DNA from: Rhodospirillaceae bacterium Spongia-Bin9
Lineage (GTDB): Bacteria > Pseudomonadota > Alphaproteobacteria > Bin65
Direction: 5' to 3'
NCBI GenBank assembly: GCA_900197615.1
Contig: FZLR01000007.1
Coordinates: forward strand, 1 to 59,429
DNA length: 59,429 nucleotides
Below are positions 45,541 through 59,042 of the stretch, one piece after another (the stretch's first letter is position 1; each line of letters starts with the position of its first letter). Below the pieces are notes generated by a model. That model made no database searches, was not told the DNA's origin, and saw only the letters and a program-made list of their open reading frames with translations. A program made the position numbers and the translations under genes.

Positions 45541-46656
45541 ATGAGCAGCAACAAATCCCTCCTCATCCTGCCGGGCGACGGCATCGGCCCGGAAGTGATG
45601 GACCAGGTCGTCCGGGTCGCCGACTGGTTCGGCCGGGAGCGCGCGGTGAAGTTCGACCTCGACGACGGCATCTGCGGCGGCGCGGCGCTGGACGCCGAGG
45701 GCACGGCGATGCCCGACGCCGTGATGGCCAAGGCGAAAGCCAGCGACGCCGTGATGTTCGGCGCGGTCGGCGGCCCGAAATGGGACGCCAACCCCTTCCA
45801 CCTGAAGCCGGAGCAGGGCCTGCTGCGCCTGCGCAAGGAGCTCGACCTGTTCGCCAACCTGCGCCCGGCGCTCTGCTTCGAGGCGCTGGCCGAAGCCTCT
45901 TCGCTCAAGGCCGATCTGGTCTCCGGTCTCGACATCGTGATCGTGCGCGAACTCACCGGCGGGGTCTATTTCGGCGAGCCGCGCGGCATCGAAACCCTGG
46001 CCGACGGCAGCCGCAAGGGCGTCGACACGCAGCTCTACACCACGCCGGAAATCCACCGCATCGCCCGCGTCGCCTTCGACCTGGCGCGCAAGCGGCGCAA
46101 CCTGGTGCATTCGTCGGAGAAGTCGAATGTCATGCACACCGGCGTGCTGTGGCGCGAGGAGGTGACGGCGATCCACGAGAGCGAATTCGGCGACGTCGAA
46201 TTGCGGCACATCCTGTCGGACAACTGCGCCATGCAGCTGGTGCGCGCGCCCAAGCAGTTCGACGTGATCGTGACCGACAACCTGTTCGGCGACATGCTCT
46301 CCGACGTCGCGGCCATGCTGACCGGCTCGCTCGGTATGCTGCCCTCGGCCTCCCTCGGCGCGGAAGACCCGGCGACCGGCAAGCGCCACGCGCTCTACGA
46401 GCCGGTGCACGGCTCGGCGCCGGATATCGCCGGCCAGGGCGTCGCCAACCCGCTCGCCAGCATCCTCAGCTTCGCGATGGCGCTGCGCTATTCCTTCGAC
46501 CTGGGCGAAGAGGCGGACATGGTGGAGGCCGCCGTTGCCGGCGTCCTCGCCGACGGCCTGCGCACCGGCGACCTGGCCCAGGCCAACACCCAGCGCGTCG
46601 ACACCGCCGAAATGGGCGACGCCGTCCTGCGCGGGATGGAGAATGCGGCGGGGTAG
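45541..46656 (+). CDS. leuB: 3-isopropylmalate dehydrogenase
   Basis: This 371-residue enzyme oxidises and decarboxylates 3-isopropylmalate in leucine biosynthesis, using NAD and Mg. [11 protein letters not shown] opens the protein, RPALCFEAL and [14 protein letters not shown] carry substrate residues, HSSEKSNVM replaces the more common SVDKANVL, and [15 protein letters not shown] holds the metal aspartates. Length is normal. It is alone on the plus strand and converges on odhB with a 9-bp gap; other leu genes are not nearby. Confidence 0.93.
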   Translation: MSSNKSLLILPGDGIGPEVMDQVVRVADWFGRERAVKFDLDDGICGGAALDAEGTAMPDAVMAKAKASDAVMFGAVGGPKWDANPFHLKPEQGLLRLRKELDLFANLRPALCFEALAEASSLKADLVSGLDIVIVRELTGGVYFGEPRGIETLADGSRKGVDTQLYTTPEIHRIARVAFDLARKRRNLVHSSEKSNVMHTGVLWREEVTAIHESEFGDVELRHILSDNCAMQLVRAPKQFDVIVTDNLFGDMLSDVAAMLTGSLGMLPSASLGAEDPATGKRHALYEPVHGSAPDIAGQGVANPLASILSFAMALRYSFDLGEEADMVEAAVAGVLADGLRTGDLAQANTQRVDTAEMGDAVLRGMENAAG

Positions 46657-46665
46657 GGGCTTCGC

Positions 46666-47949
46666 CTACACCCCGATCAGCAGCCGTTCCGGATCCTCCA
46701 GGCCTTCCTTGACCTTGACGAGGAAGGTCACGGCTTCGCGGCCGTCGACGATGCGGTGGTCGTAGCTGAGCGCGAGATACATCATCGGGCGAATCACGAC
46801 CTGGCCGTCGCGGGCGACCGGGCGCTGCTCGATCCGGTGCATGCCGAGAATGCCGGACTGCGGCGGGTTGAGGATCGGCGTCGACAGCATCGAGCCGTAG
46901 ACCCCGCCGTTCGAGATCGTGAAGGTGCCGCCGGTCAGCTCGGCCATCGACAGGGCGCCGTCGCGCGCTCTGACGCCGAGTTCGCCGATCGTCCGCTCGA
47001 TGCCGGCGAAGGACAGGCCGTCCGCGTCGCGCAGGACCGGGACGACGAGGCCCTGTTCCGTGCCGACGGCGACGCCGATGTCGTAATGGTTCTTGTAGAC
47101 GATGTCGTCGCCGTCGATCTCGGCGTTGACCGCCGGGATTTCCTTCAGCGCCTCGATACTGGCCTTGACGAAGAAGGACATGAAGCCGAGGCGCACGCCG
47201 TGGCGCTTCTCGAAACTGTCGCGATACCGTTTGCGCAGGTCGAGGATGGCGCTCATGTCGACATCGTTGAAGGTCGTCAGCATGGCGGCGCTGTTCTGCG
47301 CTTCCTTGAGCCGTTCGGCGATCCGGCGGCGCAGGCGGGACATGCGCACCCGCACTTCGCGCCCGTCGTCGCGAGGTGGCGCGGGCGCAGGTGTCGCGGC
47401 GGGTTTCGAGGTTGCCGGTTTCGGGGCGGCGGGCGCCGGTGCAGGTTCGGGCGCAGGTTCGGGCGCAGGCGGGGCCGGTTCGGGCTCCGCCGCAGCGGCC
47501 TGTTCGGCGAGGTGAGCCTCGATATCGGCCTTGAGCAGGCGGCCGTCCTTGCCGGTGCCCGCGATGGCCGCCGGATCGAGATTGTGCTCGGCAACCAGCT
47601 TGCGCACCGCCGGGCTGAGCGGCGGCGGAGCAGCCGGCTCAGGTTCGGGCTCGGGTTCCGCTGCCGCTGCGGCCGGTGCCGCCGCCGCCGGTGCGGACGC
47701 GACCGCTGCCCCGGTCTCGTCGATCCGGCCGAGCAGCGCCCCGACCTCGACCTCTGCGCCCGCGGGCGCCAGAATTTCGGCCAGGACGCCAGCCGCCGGC
47801 GCGTTCACTTCCAGCGTGACCTTGTCGGTCTCCAGCTCGACGAGCGGCTCGTCCGCCGCGACGGCGTCGCCCACCTGTTTGAACCATTTGGCGACCTCGG
47901 CTTCCGTCACCGATTCGCCGAGCGTGGGCACCTTGATTTCAATGGTCAT
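46666..47949 (-). CDS. sucB: 2-oxoglutarate dehydrogenase E2 (dihydrolipoyl succinyltransferase)
   Basis: This is the 427-residue core of the 2-oxoglutarate dehydrogenase complex. The lipoyl domain carries Lys43 in [11 protein letters not shown], an Ala/Pro/Glu-rich linker follows, then the E3-binding domain [21 protein letters not shown], a second long linker and the catalytic domain with [16 protein letters not shown] (His and Asp of the transferase site). It lies 40 bp after the E1 gene. The E3 (lpd) gene that often follows in related bacteria is absent here; leuB occupies that place on the opposite strand. Confidence 0.94.
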   Translation of the reverse strand: MTIEIKVPTLGESVTEAEVAKWFKQVGDAVAADEPLVELETDKVTLEVNAPAAGVLAEILAPAGAEVEVGALLGRIDETGAAVASAPAAAAPAAAAAEPEPEPEPAAPPPLSPAVRKLVAEHNLDPAAIAGTGKDGRLLKADIEAHLAEQAAAAEPEPAPPAPEPAPEPAPAPAAPKPATSKPAATPAPAPPRDDGREVRVRMSRLRRRIAERLKEAQNSAAMLTTFNDVDMSAILDLRKRYRDSFEKRHGVRLGFMSFFVKASIEALKEIPAVNAEIDGDDIVYKNHYDIGVAVGTEQGLVVPVLRDADGLSFAGIERTIGELGVRARDGALSMAELTGGTFTISNGGVYGSMLSTPILNPPQSGILGMHRIEQRPVARDGQVVIRPMMYLALSYDHRIVDGREAVTFLVKVKEGLEDPERLLIGV

Positions 47950-47989
47950 AGCGGGGGTCCGGAAGGTCGGTCTTGCGGTTACTGTGCGT

Positions 47990-50950
<2,961 letters not shown>

Positions 50951-51095
50951 GGGTCCGGCTTGCTTGCTGTTGCGGCCGCTGCACCCGGCCCGCGCCGGAC
51001 GCCGCTGAACACTAACGAATAACAGTAGGCATCCCGGCCGCTCTTGTCACCGGGAACTGCCGTAACCTTGCCGCGGCAGCACGGCGAACCTGCGC

Positions 51096-51971
51096 TCAGC
51101 CCTGCATCGCCGCGAGCATGGTCCGGCCGATCGCCGCCGGCGAATCGGCGACATGGAAGCCCGCGCTCTTCATCGCCTCGATCTTGTCGCCCGCCGTGCC
51201 CTTGCCGCCGGAAATGATCGCACCGGCATGGCCCATGCGGCGGCCGGGCGGCGCGGTCAGGCCGGCGATGAAGCCGGTTATCGGCTTGGCGGTGCCCGAC
51301 GCCTCGTAAAATTCCGCCGCTTCTTCCTCGGCCGTGCCGCCGATCTCGCCGATCATCACGATGCCTTCGGTCTCGTCGTCGGCCAGGAACATCTCCAGGC
51401 AGTCGATGAAGTTCGTCCCGTTGACCGGATCGCCGCCGATGCCGATGCAGGTCGATTGCCCCAGGCCGGTCGCCGTGGTCTGGGCGACCGCCTCGTAGGT
51501 CAGCGTGCCGGAGCGCGAGACCACGCCGATCCGGCCGCGCTTGTGGATATGGCCGGGCATGATGCCGATCTTGCAGGCGTCCGGCGTGATGACGCCGGGG
51601 CAGTTCGGCCCGATCAGCCGGGTCCCCGAGTTTTGCAGCGCGCGCTTGACCCTCACCATGTCGAGCACCGGAATGCCCTCGGTGATGCACACGACCAGCG
51701 CCACGCCGGCGTCGATGGCCTCAAGGATCGCGTCGGCCGCAAAGGGCGGCGGCACATAGATCGCGCTGGCGTTCGCGCCGGTCTGCGCGACGGCCTCGCC
51801 GACCGTGTCGAAGACCGGCAGGTCGAGGTGGGTTGCGCCGCCCTTGCCGGGCGTGACCCCGCCGACCATCTGCGTGCCGTAGGCGATCGCCTGTTCGGAA
51901 TGGAAGGTGCCCTGGCTGCCGGTGAAGCCCTGGCAGATCACCCTGGTGTTTTCGTCGACCAGTACCGCCAT
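51096..51971 (-). CDS. sucD: Succinyl-CoA ligase alpha subunit
   Basis: This 291-residue subunit binds CoA and carries the phosphohistidine, His248 in [16 protein letters not shown]. The N-terminal CoA site is [15 protein letters not shown]. The ATG at 51971 lies 3 bp after sucC and gives the normal length; a much longer open frame upstream is on the sucC/mdh antisense phase and is not used. It acts with SucC in the TCA cycle. Confidence 0.95.
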   Translation of the reverse strand: MAVLVDENTRVICQGFTGSQGTFHSEQAIAYGTQMVGGVTPGKGGATHLDLPVFDTVGEAVAQTGANASAIYVPPPFAADAILEAIDAGVALVVCITEGIPVLDMVRVKRALQNSGTRLIGPNCPGVITPDACKIGIMPGHIHKRGRIGVVSRSGTLTYEAVAQTTATGLGQSTCIGIGGDPVNGTNFIDCLEMFLADDETEGIVMIGEIGGTAEEEAAEFYEASGTAKPITGFIAGLTAPPGRRMGHAGAIISGGKGTAGDKIEAMKSAGFHVADSPAAIGRTMLAAMQG

Positions 51972-51973
51972 GG

Positions 51974-53170
51974 CTATGCCGCCTCCTTCACGGCTTGCAC
52001 GACCTTTTCCGCCGCGTCGGCCAGATCGTCCGCCGAGGTGATCGGCAGGCCGGAATCGGCCAGGATCTTTTTGCCCAGATCGACATTGGTGCCGGCGAGG
52101 CGCACGACCAGCGGGACGTGCAGGCTGACTTCCCGGGCCGCGGCGACCACGCCTTCGGCGATCACGTCGCAGCGCATGATGCCGCCGAATATGTTGACCA
52201 GGATGCCTTCGACATTGGGGTCGCTGAGGATGATCTTGAACGCGGTGGTGACCCGCTCCCGGGTCGCGCCGCCGCCGACATCGAGGAAATTGGCCGGCTC
52301 GGCGCCATAGAGCTTGATGATGTCCATCGTGCCCATGGCGAGGCCGGCACCGTTCACCATGCAGCCGATGGTGCCGTCCAGCTTGACATAGTTGAGGTCG
52401 TGCCGGGCGGCTTCGAGCTCGGCCGGGTCTTCCTCGTCCTCGTCGCGCAGTTCGGCGACGTCCGGATGGCGGTAGAGCGCGTTGTCGTCGAAGTTCATCT
52501 TGGCGTCGAGGGCTATCACCTCGCCGGCGCCGGTCACGACCAGCGGGTTGATCTCGACCAGGCTGGCGTCGAGTTCGGTGAAGGCCTTGTACATCGCGGT
52601 CAGGAACCGGATCGCCGATTTCACCTGGCCGCCCTCCAGCCCCAGGCCGAAGGCGACCGTCCGGCAATGATGGGCCTGGATGCCGGTCGCCGGGTCGATG
52701 GCGACGCGGATGATCTTCTCCGGCGTCTCCTCGGCGACCTGCTCGATGTCCATGCCGCCTTCGGTCGACGCCATCACGGTGACGCGGCTGGTCGCCCGGT
52801 CGAGCAGGACGGAGAGATACAGCTCCCGGGCGATGTCGCAGCCGTCCTCGATATAGAGGCGCTTGACCTCCTTGCCCTCCGGGCCGGTCTGCTTGGTCAC
52901 CAGCACCTGGCCGAGCATGGCGTCGGCATTCGCCCGCACATCCTCGACCGATTTCACGACCCGCACGCCGCCCTTGCCGCCGGGATCGTTTTTGAAGCGG
53001 CCGGCCCCGCGGCCGCCGGCATGGATCTGGGATTTCACGACCCAGACCGGGCCGCCCGTCTTTTCGGCCTGCTTGACCGCCTCGTCCGGCGTCCAGGCGA
53101 CGCCGCCGTCCGGCACTGCGATGCCGTAGCGGCGCATCAGCTCCTTGGCCTGATACTCGTGGATGTTCAT
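51974..53170 (-). CDS. sucC: Succinyl-CoA ligase beta subunit
   Basis: This 398-residue ATP-grasp subunit opens with [17 protein letters not shown]. It contains [18 protein letters not shown], the nucleotide and Mg region, and the closing [16 protein letters not shown] with GILVNIFGG. It forms a coupled pair with sucD and follows mdh at about 48 bp. A Glu/Asp-rich insertion ([14 protein letters not shown]) lies in a surface loop, as in many relatives. Confidence 0.95.
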   Translation of the reverse strand: MNIHEYQAKELMRRYGIAVPDGGVAWTPDEAVKQAEKTGGPVWVVKSQIHAGGRGAGRFKNDPGGKGGVRVVKSVEDVRANADAMLGQVLVTKQTGPEGKEVKRLYIEDGCDIARELYLSVLLDRATSRVTVMASTEGGMDIEQVAEETPEKIIRVAIDPATGIQAHHCRTVAFGLGLEGGQVKSAIRFLTAMYKAFTELDASLVEINPLVVTGAGEVIALDAKMNFDDNALYRHPDVAELRDEDEEDPAELEAARHDLNYVKLDGTIGCMVNGAGLAMGTMDIIKLYGAEPANFLDVGGGATRERVTTAFKIILSDPNVEGILVNIFGGIMRCDVIAEGVVAAAREVSLHVPLVVRLAGTNVDLGKKILADSGLPITSADDLADAAEKVVQAVKEAA

Positions 53171-53218
53171 GCTGGCTCCCCTGCAGGGAAAATGAGGGCG
53201 GTTTCGGGCCGGCCCTCG

Positions 53219-54274
<1,056 letters not shown>

Positions 54275-54355
54275 TTAGCGCGATGGGCCGGGCAAGGCAA
54301 CCGCGCACAATGCGTCAACAAAGGGCGCCGGGCAGCATCGCACCGGGCAAAGGCT

Positions 54356-54802
54356 CTACGGCGTCATCTCGTACAGGTTCCAGGCGGTCTTGACGGCGAC
54401 CCGGTCGTAGAGCGTGCGGGCGCGGTAGTTGTCGTCGGCGGTGATCCATCGGATCTTGTTCCAGCCGCGCGCCGCGGAGATTTCGTTCAGCCGCGCCAGC
54501 AGCTTCTCGCCGACCTTCGCCCCGCGCGCCGCCGGATCGACGAACAGGTCGTCCAGGAAGCCGATCTCGATGCCGCGCAAGGGGCTCGGCATGGCGCGGA
54601 AATGGGCGAGGCCGACCAGCGCGCCGCCCTGTTCCGCCACCAGCGCCTCGACGACATGGCCCGGATCGTGGATCCATCCCCACACCGTCTCCAGCGACTC
54701 GGCGGTCATGGGCACCTTGTAGAAGTCGCCATACCCCCGGAACAGCGGCTCCCAACACTCCCGGTCCCCCGGCACGGCCGGGCGGATGATGAGGTCGGTC
54801 AT
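54356..54802 (-). CDS. GNAT-family N-acetyltransferase
   Basis: This 148-residue protein shows IRPAVPGDRECWEPLFRGY at the start and motif A LDDLFVDPAARGAKVGEKLL for acetyl-CoA binding. ARGWNKIRWITADDN with RARTLYDRV completes the fold. The ATG at 54802 overlaps the stop of the methyltransferase gene (ATGA), so both are translated from one message even though this gene has the GC-rich composition of the chromosome. Substrate is unknown; diamine or amino-acid acetylation is usual for this subgroup. Confidence 0.82.
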   Translation of the reverse strand: MTDLIIRPAVPGDRECWEPLFRGYGDFYKVPMTAESLETVWGWIHDPGHVVEALVAEQGGALVGLAHFRAMPSPLRGIEIGFLDDLFVDPAARGAKVGEKLLARLNEISAARGWNKIRWITADDNYRARTLYDRVAVKTAWNLYEMTP

Positions 54803-55455
54803 GGGGCTGCTGCGACGGAATTGTAGGCGTAGGTTGGCCAGTCCGGGCGGTAGTCGTCCACGGCCTGATCGCCCCACACTGTCCAGCCGTCCCGCTTGCC
54901 CCGGCCGAACAGTTCCAGATACGGTCCCCGGCTGCACGCCTCAATCAGGCCGTACAGTTCGTCAGGCTTGCGGGAATGCTCGCGCTTTCGGCTGGCAAGC
55001 AGGTTGACCTGGCGCCGACCGGGCGCCAGCGTCCGCGCGCCCTTTCCGCGCACGCCGAAAAGCACGAGTTCTGTGACGTTGCGGAAATAAAATCCAACCC
55101 CCCGGCCGTCCGATCCACCGTCCTTGCGGATTTTGTGCCAAACGATGTTCGTCTTGTACTCAAAGCCCCAGGATCTCAAGACCTCGATCCCAATTGGCAA
55201 CAACGCGTTAGGTACCCACAAATAGCAATGCGCTGTATCAAGAAGACAGTCACTTACGGGAAGGCTCGCAATCTCTTCATTGGATAATGTTCCGTAACGC
55301 AGTAACTTACAGTTTTCAGGCGCGATCTTTCCGCTTCTATTCTTGAAGCGCCACGGAGGATCAGCCAAAATAGTTCCAAATCTTTTCCTTTCGATATAGG
55401 CTGCAAGCTTTACACCAATGTCCAGAGTCATCAGACCATCCTTCCGAAAACGCAT
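54799..55455 (-). CDS. MT-A70-family N6-adenine methyltransferase
   Basis: This 218-residue S-adenosylmethionine-dependent enzyme has the catalytic ADPPWRF motif at residues 31-37 and the C-terminal YLELFGRGKRDGWTVWGDQ, a hallmark of MT-A70. It would methylate adenine in DNA (or RNA). The start at 55455 has GGAA upstream; an ATG at 55431 with AAGGA is equally likely. It lies 39 bp after the nuclease-DGQHR-HEPN gene and overlaps the GNAT gene. The 5' third is AT-rich like that gene, while the 3' part is GC-rich, so the coding sequence spans a composition boundary. Confidence 0.85.
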   Translation of the reverse strand: MRFRKDGLMTLDIGVKLAAYIERKRFGTILADPPWRFKNRSGKIAPENCKLLRYGTLSNEEIASLPVSDCLLDTAHCYLWVPNALLPIGIEVLRSWGFEYKTNIVWHKIRKDGGSDGRGVGFYFRNVTELVLFGVRGKGARTLAPGRRQVNLLASRKREHSRKPDELYGLIEACSRGPYLELFGRGKRDGWTVWGDQAVDDYRPDWPTYAYNSVAAAP

Positions 55456-55494
55456 TACTATTCCAACAAACGAATGTGTGGGATAAAATATGCA

Positions 55495-57840
55495 TTATGG
55501 AATTTTGGGACTCACTTCTGTTCTTAACCAATCAACAAATTCTAAATCTTCGTCTGTATACGTTCTAAGCTGGTTCTTATGAGCCGCAATATTTCGCAAC
55601 TCGCTAAACCTACTTACCCAACTCAAATAATATTTCTGGCCTTTTCTGTCAACAGGACTGGGATTTTGAAATACATGCTCAAAATGAGCCCAATTGTTCT
55701 TCTGTTTTACTATCTCGGAAAGGTCAATAACGTTCAAATATGCTTCTTTACGGCTGCGACGGGTTTTGTCGCGTTGCTGTGCTTCGAAAGCATTACGACG
55801 AATACGCTCGCTTTCGACGCCTATTTCCCAATAGGCGGGTTCGTCACTCGGCAACCGATTAGTGCCGTGAACTTTCTTTAGCGTATCAATTACAAAATTT
55901 ATTAAGCGCTCAGAAAATTTCATCAAAAAATTATTGATTTCATTGACCTTTTCGGAGGCGCTTTGCTCCATCCAACGACGAAAATCATCAGGTCCAAAGT
56001 CGATATGCGTCTCCACCAAAATTTCCATCAGTCTATAGGTATACTCTTTAACTCCCCCTTCGCCAAATTTTCTCGAAAAGCGGCTCCGAATATCTTCATC
56101 GGAAGCGTTTCGAATGAACGAAAAAATAGGCTCCGTAAAATCAACGATATAATCCGCAAACTCTTCCTCTTTCATCAAATCAAAATCTAATGATTTTTTG
56201 TGGGTAAGGTATGATTCAATTTCCGCTATAATGTTCAAATGTGCCCGAAAACCCGGATTTGTTGCAATATACGCATCTCGCCCTGCCTCCCACCTTAAAG
56301 GATTGGCGACTCGCAAAGCTTCGAAATAAATTTTCAGTACTTTGCTGGCACGTTCTACGGTTTCTACGTCAACTGGACCAGAAAGCGAACCCGGGACGAG
56401 TGCGCGTCCTACCACTTTACCAATTAGAGAGGACCGCCGTAGCCCGTTCACGGCTTCCGACATCGTAAGGTTCTGGTTTGGTTCGGGCGGTACATCAGGC
56501 AAAGCGAAACGCCGAACCAATGGGCTGGTAATATCCGTGTTGAGTTTCCTGATGACAGCAGAGCCAAGCGCCGATAGTGCCGTAGATGGGTCGCTATCAC
56601 CAAGTCGAATGTCTGCCAGTAAGCTAACCAGCAGGCTCTTCGGCACGCTTTTTTGCTTGTGATTTATTGTAATGAATAGATCCGCCTCCTTTTCATTATC
56701 CATTTCTTCAAACGCTAACACAAAAAGACTTTGATCCAGATTCTTGTCCATGAGGTGAGAAAAGCCATACAAACGGTGTTGGCCATCAATGATCCAAGCA
56801 GACTTATAGGTAGACGGTAACGTCAGCCAGCCGAATTTTATACTCGGATCCGTATTTTCGGAATTAGAAATCAAATCGAAACGAGGTTTTTTAACAAAAT
56901 TTACCAGTATATTAGTTGGAAAATACCCGCCTTTTTCGATAAATGAGCCAATTTCCTTAATCCGTTTCGACGAAATCATTCGTTGATACGCTGGGCGGCC
57001 ATCCGGATGATTTAATGCTTGATGATTAATATATGAAACTTTGAGCAAATTACGAGGAGTTGTAACAAAACTGTAGAAAATCTTACCACCAATTTTACCT
57101 CGAATCGCGGGTAGTATATTATTCGTTAGCCCTGGAATTTTTTGATTTTTGAGGAACTCACCTAGGATTTGGTATTTGGCCGCGGGGCCCATGTGTTTTA
57201 CAAAGGTTTCAAAGTACTGCAATTCATTTTCCGTAACTACCTTTATGTCTCCTGCTTGAGCTCGCTCTACGTCTGGTTCAGACCAAATAATATTTTTTGT
57301 GGCGTAAATCCAAATGATTCTAGGTTTGGAATCAAATCTTTTGTTGATCTCGCTACGGAAGCTTTCCTTTAAAGAAATAGTTTCTTGGATATCCTTCTGT
57401 AAAGAACGATGTCCGCGTATTGCTTTTGATTTACATTCAACAATAAAGGCGGTTTCCGAATCTTCCGCGTAAACGTCAACTTGCTTACGTCCAGGCGACA
57501 AATCTTTTCGCCTAAACGAGATTTTGAAATTTTCTCCATTTATCCTTCGATATCCCATGGAATAGAGTAAGCACCAAACCCGGTCCTCGAGTCGTTTGCC
57601 ATGGTTCTTTTCTTTCTTGAGTCGCGTGGTTCTTTTTCCTGCCCTTTGTATTGTCCAGCCTTTTTCTACTTCCATTTGGGCGTCTGCTTGATGTGTGCTC
57701 TTAAACGTATATGCACTTCTCCGCTTACGATATTCGGAAGCTAGCTCTTTTTCGTTTGTTATGAGAGGTGAGAGAATATCTGTATTGCCCTCGTCTGCTT
57801 TGAGAACAATAAGCTCTTCAGCACGATTGGATGCGTTCAT
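55495..57840 (-). CDS. Three-domain protein: PD-(D/E)XK nuclease-like, DGQHR (DndB-type), HEPN-like C-terminus
   Basis: This is a 781-residue, AT-rich gene product. An N-terminal region (about 80-200) has ED at 85-86, Asp122 in KQVDVYAEDSE and Glu135/Lys137 in FIVECKSK, the layout of a PD-(D/E)XK nuclease. A central domain (about 245-520) has the DGQHR motif at 352-356 in AWIIDGQHRLYGFS, as in DndB and DpdB-like ParB-fold proteins, then LFITINHKQKSVPKSL. The C-terminus ends with SELRNIAAHKNQL, where Arg749-x4-His754 matches the RxxxxH motif of HEPN RNases. The ATG at 57840 is chosen; the open frame extends a little upstream to a TTG. It precedes an MT-A70 methyltransferase gene. A role in phage defence is inferred from domain content and neighbourhood. 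Confidence 0.8.
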   Translation of the reverse strand: MNASNRAEELIVLKADEGNTDILSPLITNEKELASEYRKRRSAYTFKSTHQADAQMEVEKGWTIQRAGKRTTRLKKEKNHGKRLEDRVWCLLYSMGYRRINGENFKISFRRKDLSPGRKQVDVYAEDSETAFIVECKSKAIRGHRSLQKDIQETISLKESFRSEINKRFDSKPRIIWIYATKNIIWSEPDVERAQAGDIKVVTENELQYFETFVKHMGPAAKYQILGEFLKNQKIPGLTNNILPAIRGKIGGKIFYSFVTTPRNLLKVSYINHQALNHPDGRPAYQRMISSKRIKEIGSFIEKGGYFPTNILVNFVKKPRFDLISNSENTDPSIKFGWLTLPSTYKSAWIIDGQHRLYGFSHLMDKNLDQSLFVLAFEEMDNEKEADLFITINHKQKSVPKSLLVSLLADIRLGDSDPSTALSALGSAVIRKLNTDITSPLVRRFALPDVPPEPNQNLTMSEAVNGLRRSSLIGKVVGRALVPGSLSGPVDVETVERASKVLKIYFEALRVANPLRWEAGRDAYIATNPGFRAHLNIIAEIESYLTHKKSLDFDLMKEEEFADYIVDFTEPIFSFIRNASDEDIRSRFSRKFGEGGVKEYTYRLMEILVETHIDFGPDDFRRWMEQSASEKVNEINNFLMKFSERLINFVIDTLKKVHGTNRLPSDEPAYWEIGVESERIRRNAFEAQQRDKTRRSRKEAYLNVIDLSEIVKQKNNWAHFEHVFQNPSPVDRKGQKYYLSWVSRFSELRNIAAHKNQLRTYTDEDLEFVDWLRTEVSPKIP

Positions 57841-57884
57841 CAATGCTACACCTAAATTTGCTGTGCTCGATGTTTGATTTACCA

Positions 57885-57913
57885 AAATGACCTAAAGACG
57901 TTAGAATTGTCAA
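57885..57913 (-). promoter_or_regulatory. Possible promoter of the nuclease-DGQHR-HEPN/methyltransferase pair
   Basis: On the minus strand a perfect -35 TTGACA (57913-57908) is followed after 17 bp by TCATTT, a weak -10. It lies about 45-70 bp upstream of the ATG at 57840. Confidence 0.4.
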
Positions 57914-58002
57914 GGTTAGGGAATTAGGTTGCGCAGTCTTTGTTTCCCGGACGCGATCCGACGGTCGGGGTGGTGGCGCATTTCGATGCTTAGAGTTTTC
58001 TC

Positions 58003-58191
58003 TCATCTCGCCTCCTGCCGCTCTTCGACGCGGCATTCTTCATCGCAGTCATCGCAATATGAGAATTGGTAAGGTCCGCCTTCCAGTTCCCATTTCTGGT
58101 CCGGCACACTCCAGACGGCCCAGGCGTCAGATTTGACGCTCTCACTGCCACAGGTCGCGCAAACCATGGTTTTCACGGTGTCGTCGGCCAT
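58003..58191 (-). CDS. Small zinc-ribbon protein
   Basis: This 62-residue protein has two cysteine pairs, VCATCGSESV and YCDDCDEEC, spaced to bind one zinc. The ATG at 58191 is preceded by AAGGAGG, which decides the start. The middle part (WAVWSVPDQKWELEGG) fits small alphaproteobacterial zinc-ribbon proteins of unknown function. It lies between the AT-rich insert and the aldolase gene. Confidence 0.7.
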   Translation of the reverse strand: MADDTVKTMVCATCGSESVKSDAWAVWSVPDQKWELEGGPYQFSYCDDCDEECRVEERQEAR

Positions 58192-58238
58192 CGACTGATC
58201 CTCCTTCACGCTTTCGCTTCGGTCGAGCAACGGCCCCC

Positions 58239-59042
58239 TCACGTCCGATACCCCGCATCCTTCCTATCCATCAGTCGCATCAACGCCGGCCATTCCAGCG
58301 TTTCGTCGTTCGCGCCGCCGTTGCCGGCGGTGCCGTCGTGCCATTGGGCGGCGGTGTGCGTTTGCACGGCGGCCGGCGGCTGGCGCAGGGCGCCGCTCGC
58401 CATGGCGTCGAGCTGAATCTTGCAGGCCATCTCCAGATAGTAGATGCGCCGGAAGGCCTGGCTGACATTCGCCCCGCAGGCGAGCAGGCCATGGTTGCGC
58501 AGGATCATCACGCTGCAATCGCTTAGGTCGGCGATCAGGCGCGCCTGCTCGGCCTCGTCGAGCGCGATGCCCTCGTAATCGTGGTAGGCGATGCGGTCGA
58601 GGAACTGGTAACCGTTCTGCTCCATCGGGATCAGCCCTTCCGCGAGGCAGGAAACCGCGATGCCGGCGCGGGTGTGGGTGTGGATCACGGCGTGCAGGTC
58701 CGGCCGCGCCCGGTGGATGCAGGCATGGATGACATAGCCCGCCGGGTTGATTCGCGTCCCGGGACTGTCAGGCGGATCGTCGAGCGGCCGGCCGTCTAGG
58801 TCGACCTTGACCAGGCCCGAGGCCGCGATCTCCGAATAGTGCGGGCCGAACGGGTTGATCAGGAAGTGATGGTCCGGTCCCGGCACCCGCGCCGTGATGT
58901 GGTTATAGATCAGGTCGGTCATGCCGAAATGGTCGATCAGCCGGTAGCAGGCGGCGAGCTGGACCCGCACGTCCCATTCCTCTTCGGACATGCCGTCGGG
59001 GCAATCGTCCGACCGGCCGGCCGGCAGCGTGGCGATGTTCAT
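58239..59042 (-). CDS. Class II aldolase/adducin-family protein
   Basis: This 267-residue protein of the AraD/fuculose-aldolase family has the metal-binding HTHTRAG motif (two histidines), a third histidine in RNHGLLACG, and the glycine/serine phosphate loop near FGMTDLIYNHITAR. Free-standing members act as aldolases or epimerases on sugar acids, or as decarboxylases; the substrate is not evident. The ATG at 59042 gives the usual length. Its promoter should lie in the AT-rich stretch around 59190-59260. Confidence 0.85.
   Translation of the reverse strand: MNIATLPAGRSDDCPDGMSEEEWDVRVQLAACYRLIDHFGMTDLIYNHITARVPGPDHHFLINPFGPHYSEIAASGLVKVDLDGRPLDDPPDSPGTRINPAGYVIHACIHRARPDLHAVIHTHTRAGIAVSCLAEGLIPMEQNGYQFLDRIAYHDYEGIALDEAEQARLIADLSDCSVMILRNHGLLACGANVSQAFRRIYYLEMACKIQLDAMASGALRQPPAAVQTHTAAQWHDGTAGNGGANDETLEWPALMRLMDRKDAGYRT

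Noticed and set aside
54799-57885. Insertion sequence or integrase-borne island
   Set aside because: No transposase, integrase, terminal inverted repeats or target duplication could be seen at the edges of the AT-rich segment.
57818-58036. Small gene between the defence module and the zinc-ribbon gene
   Set aside because: It overlaps the DGQHR gene start and the zinc-ribbon gene end and shows no ribosome-binding site or family resemblance.
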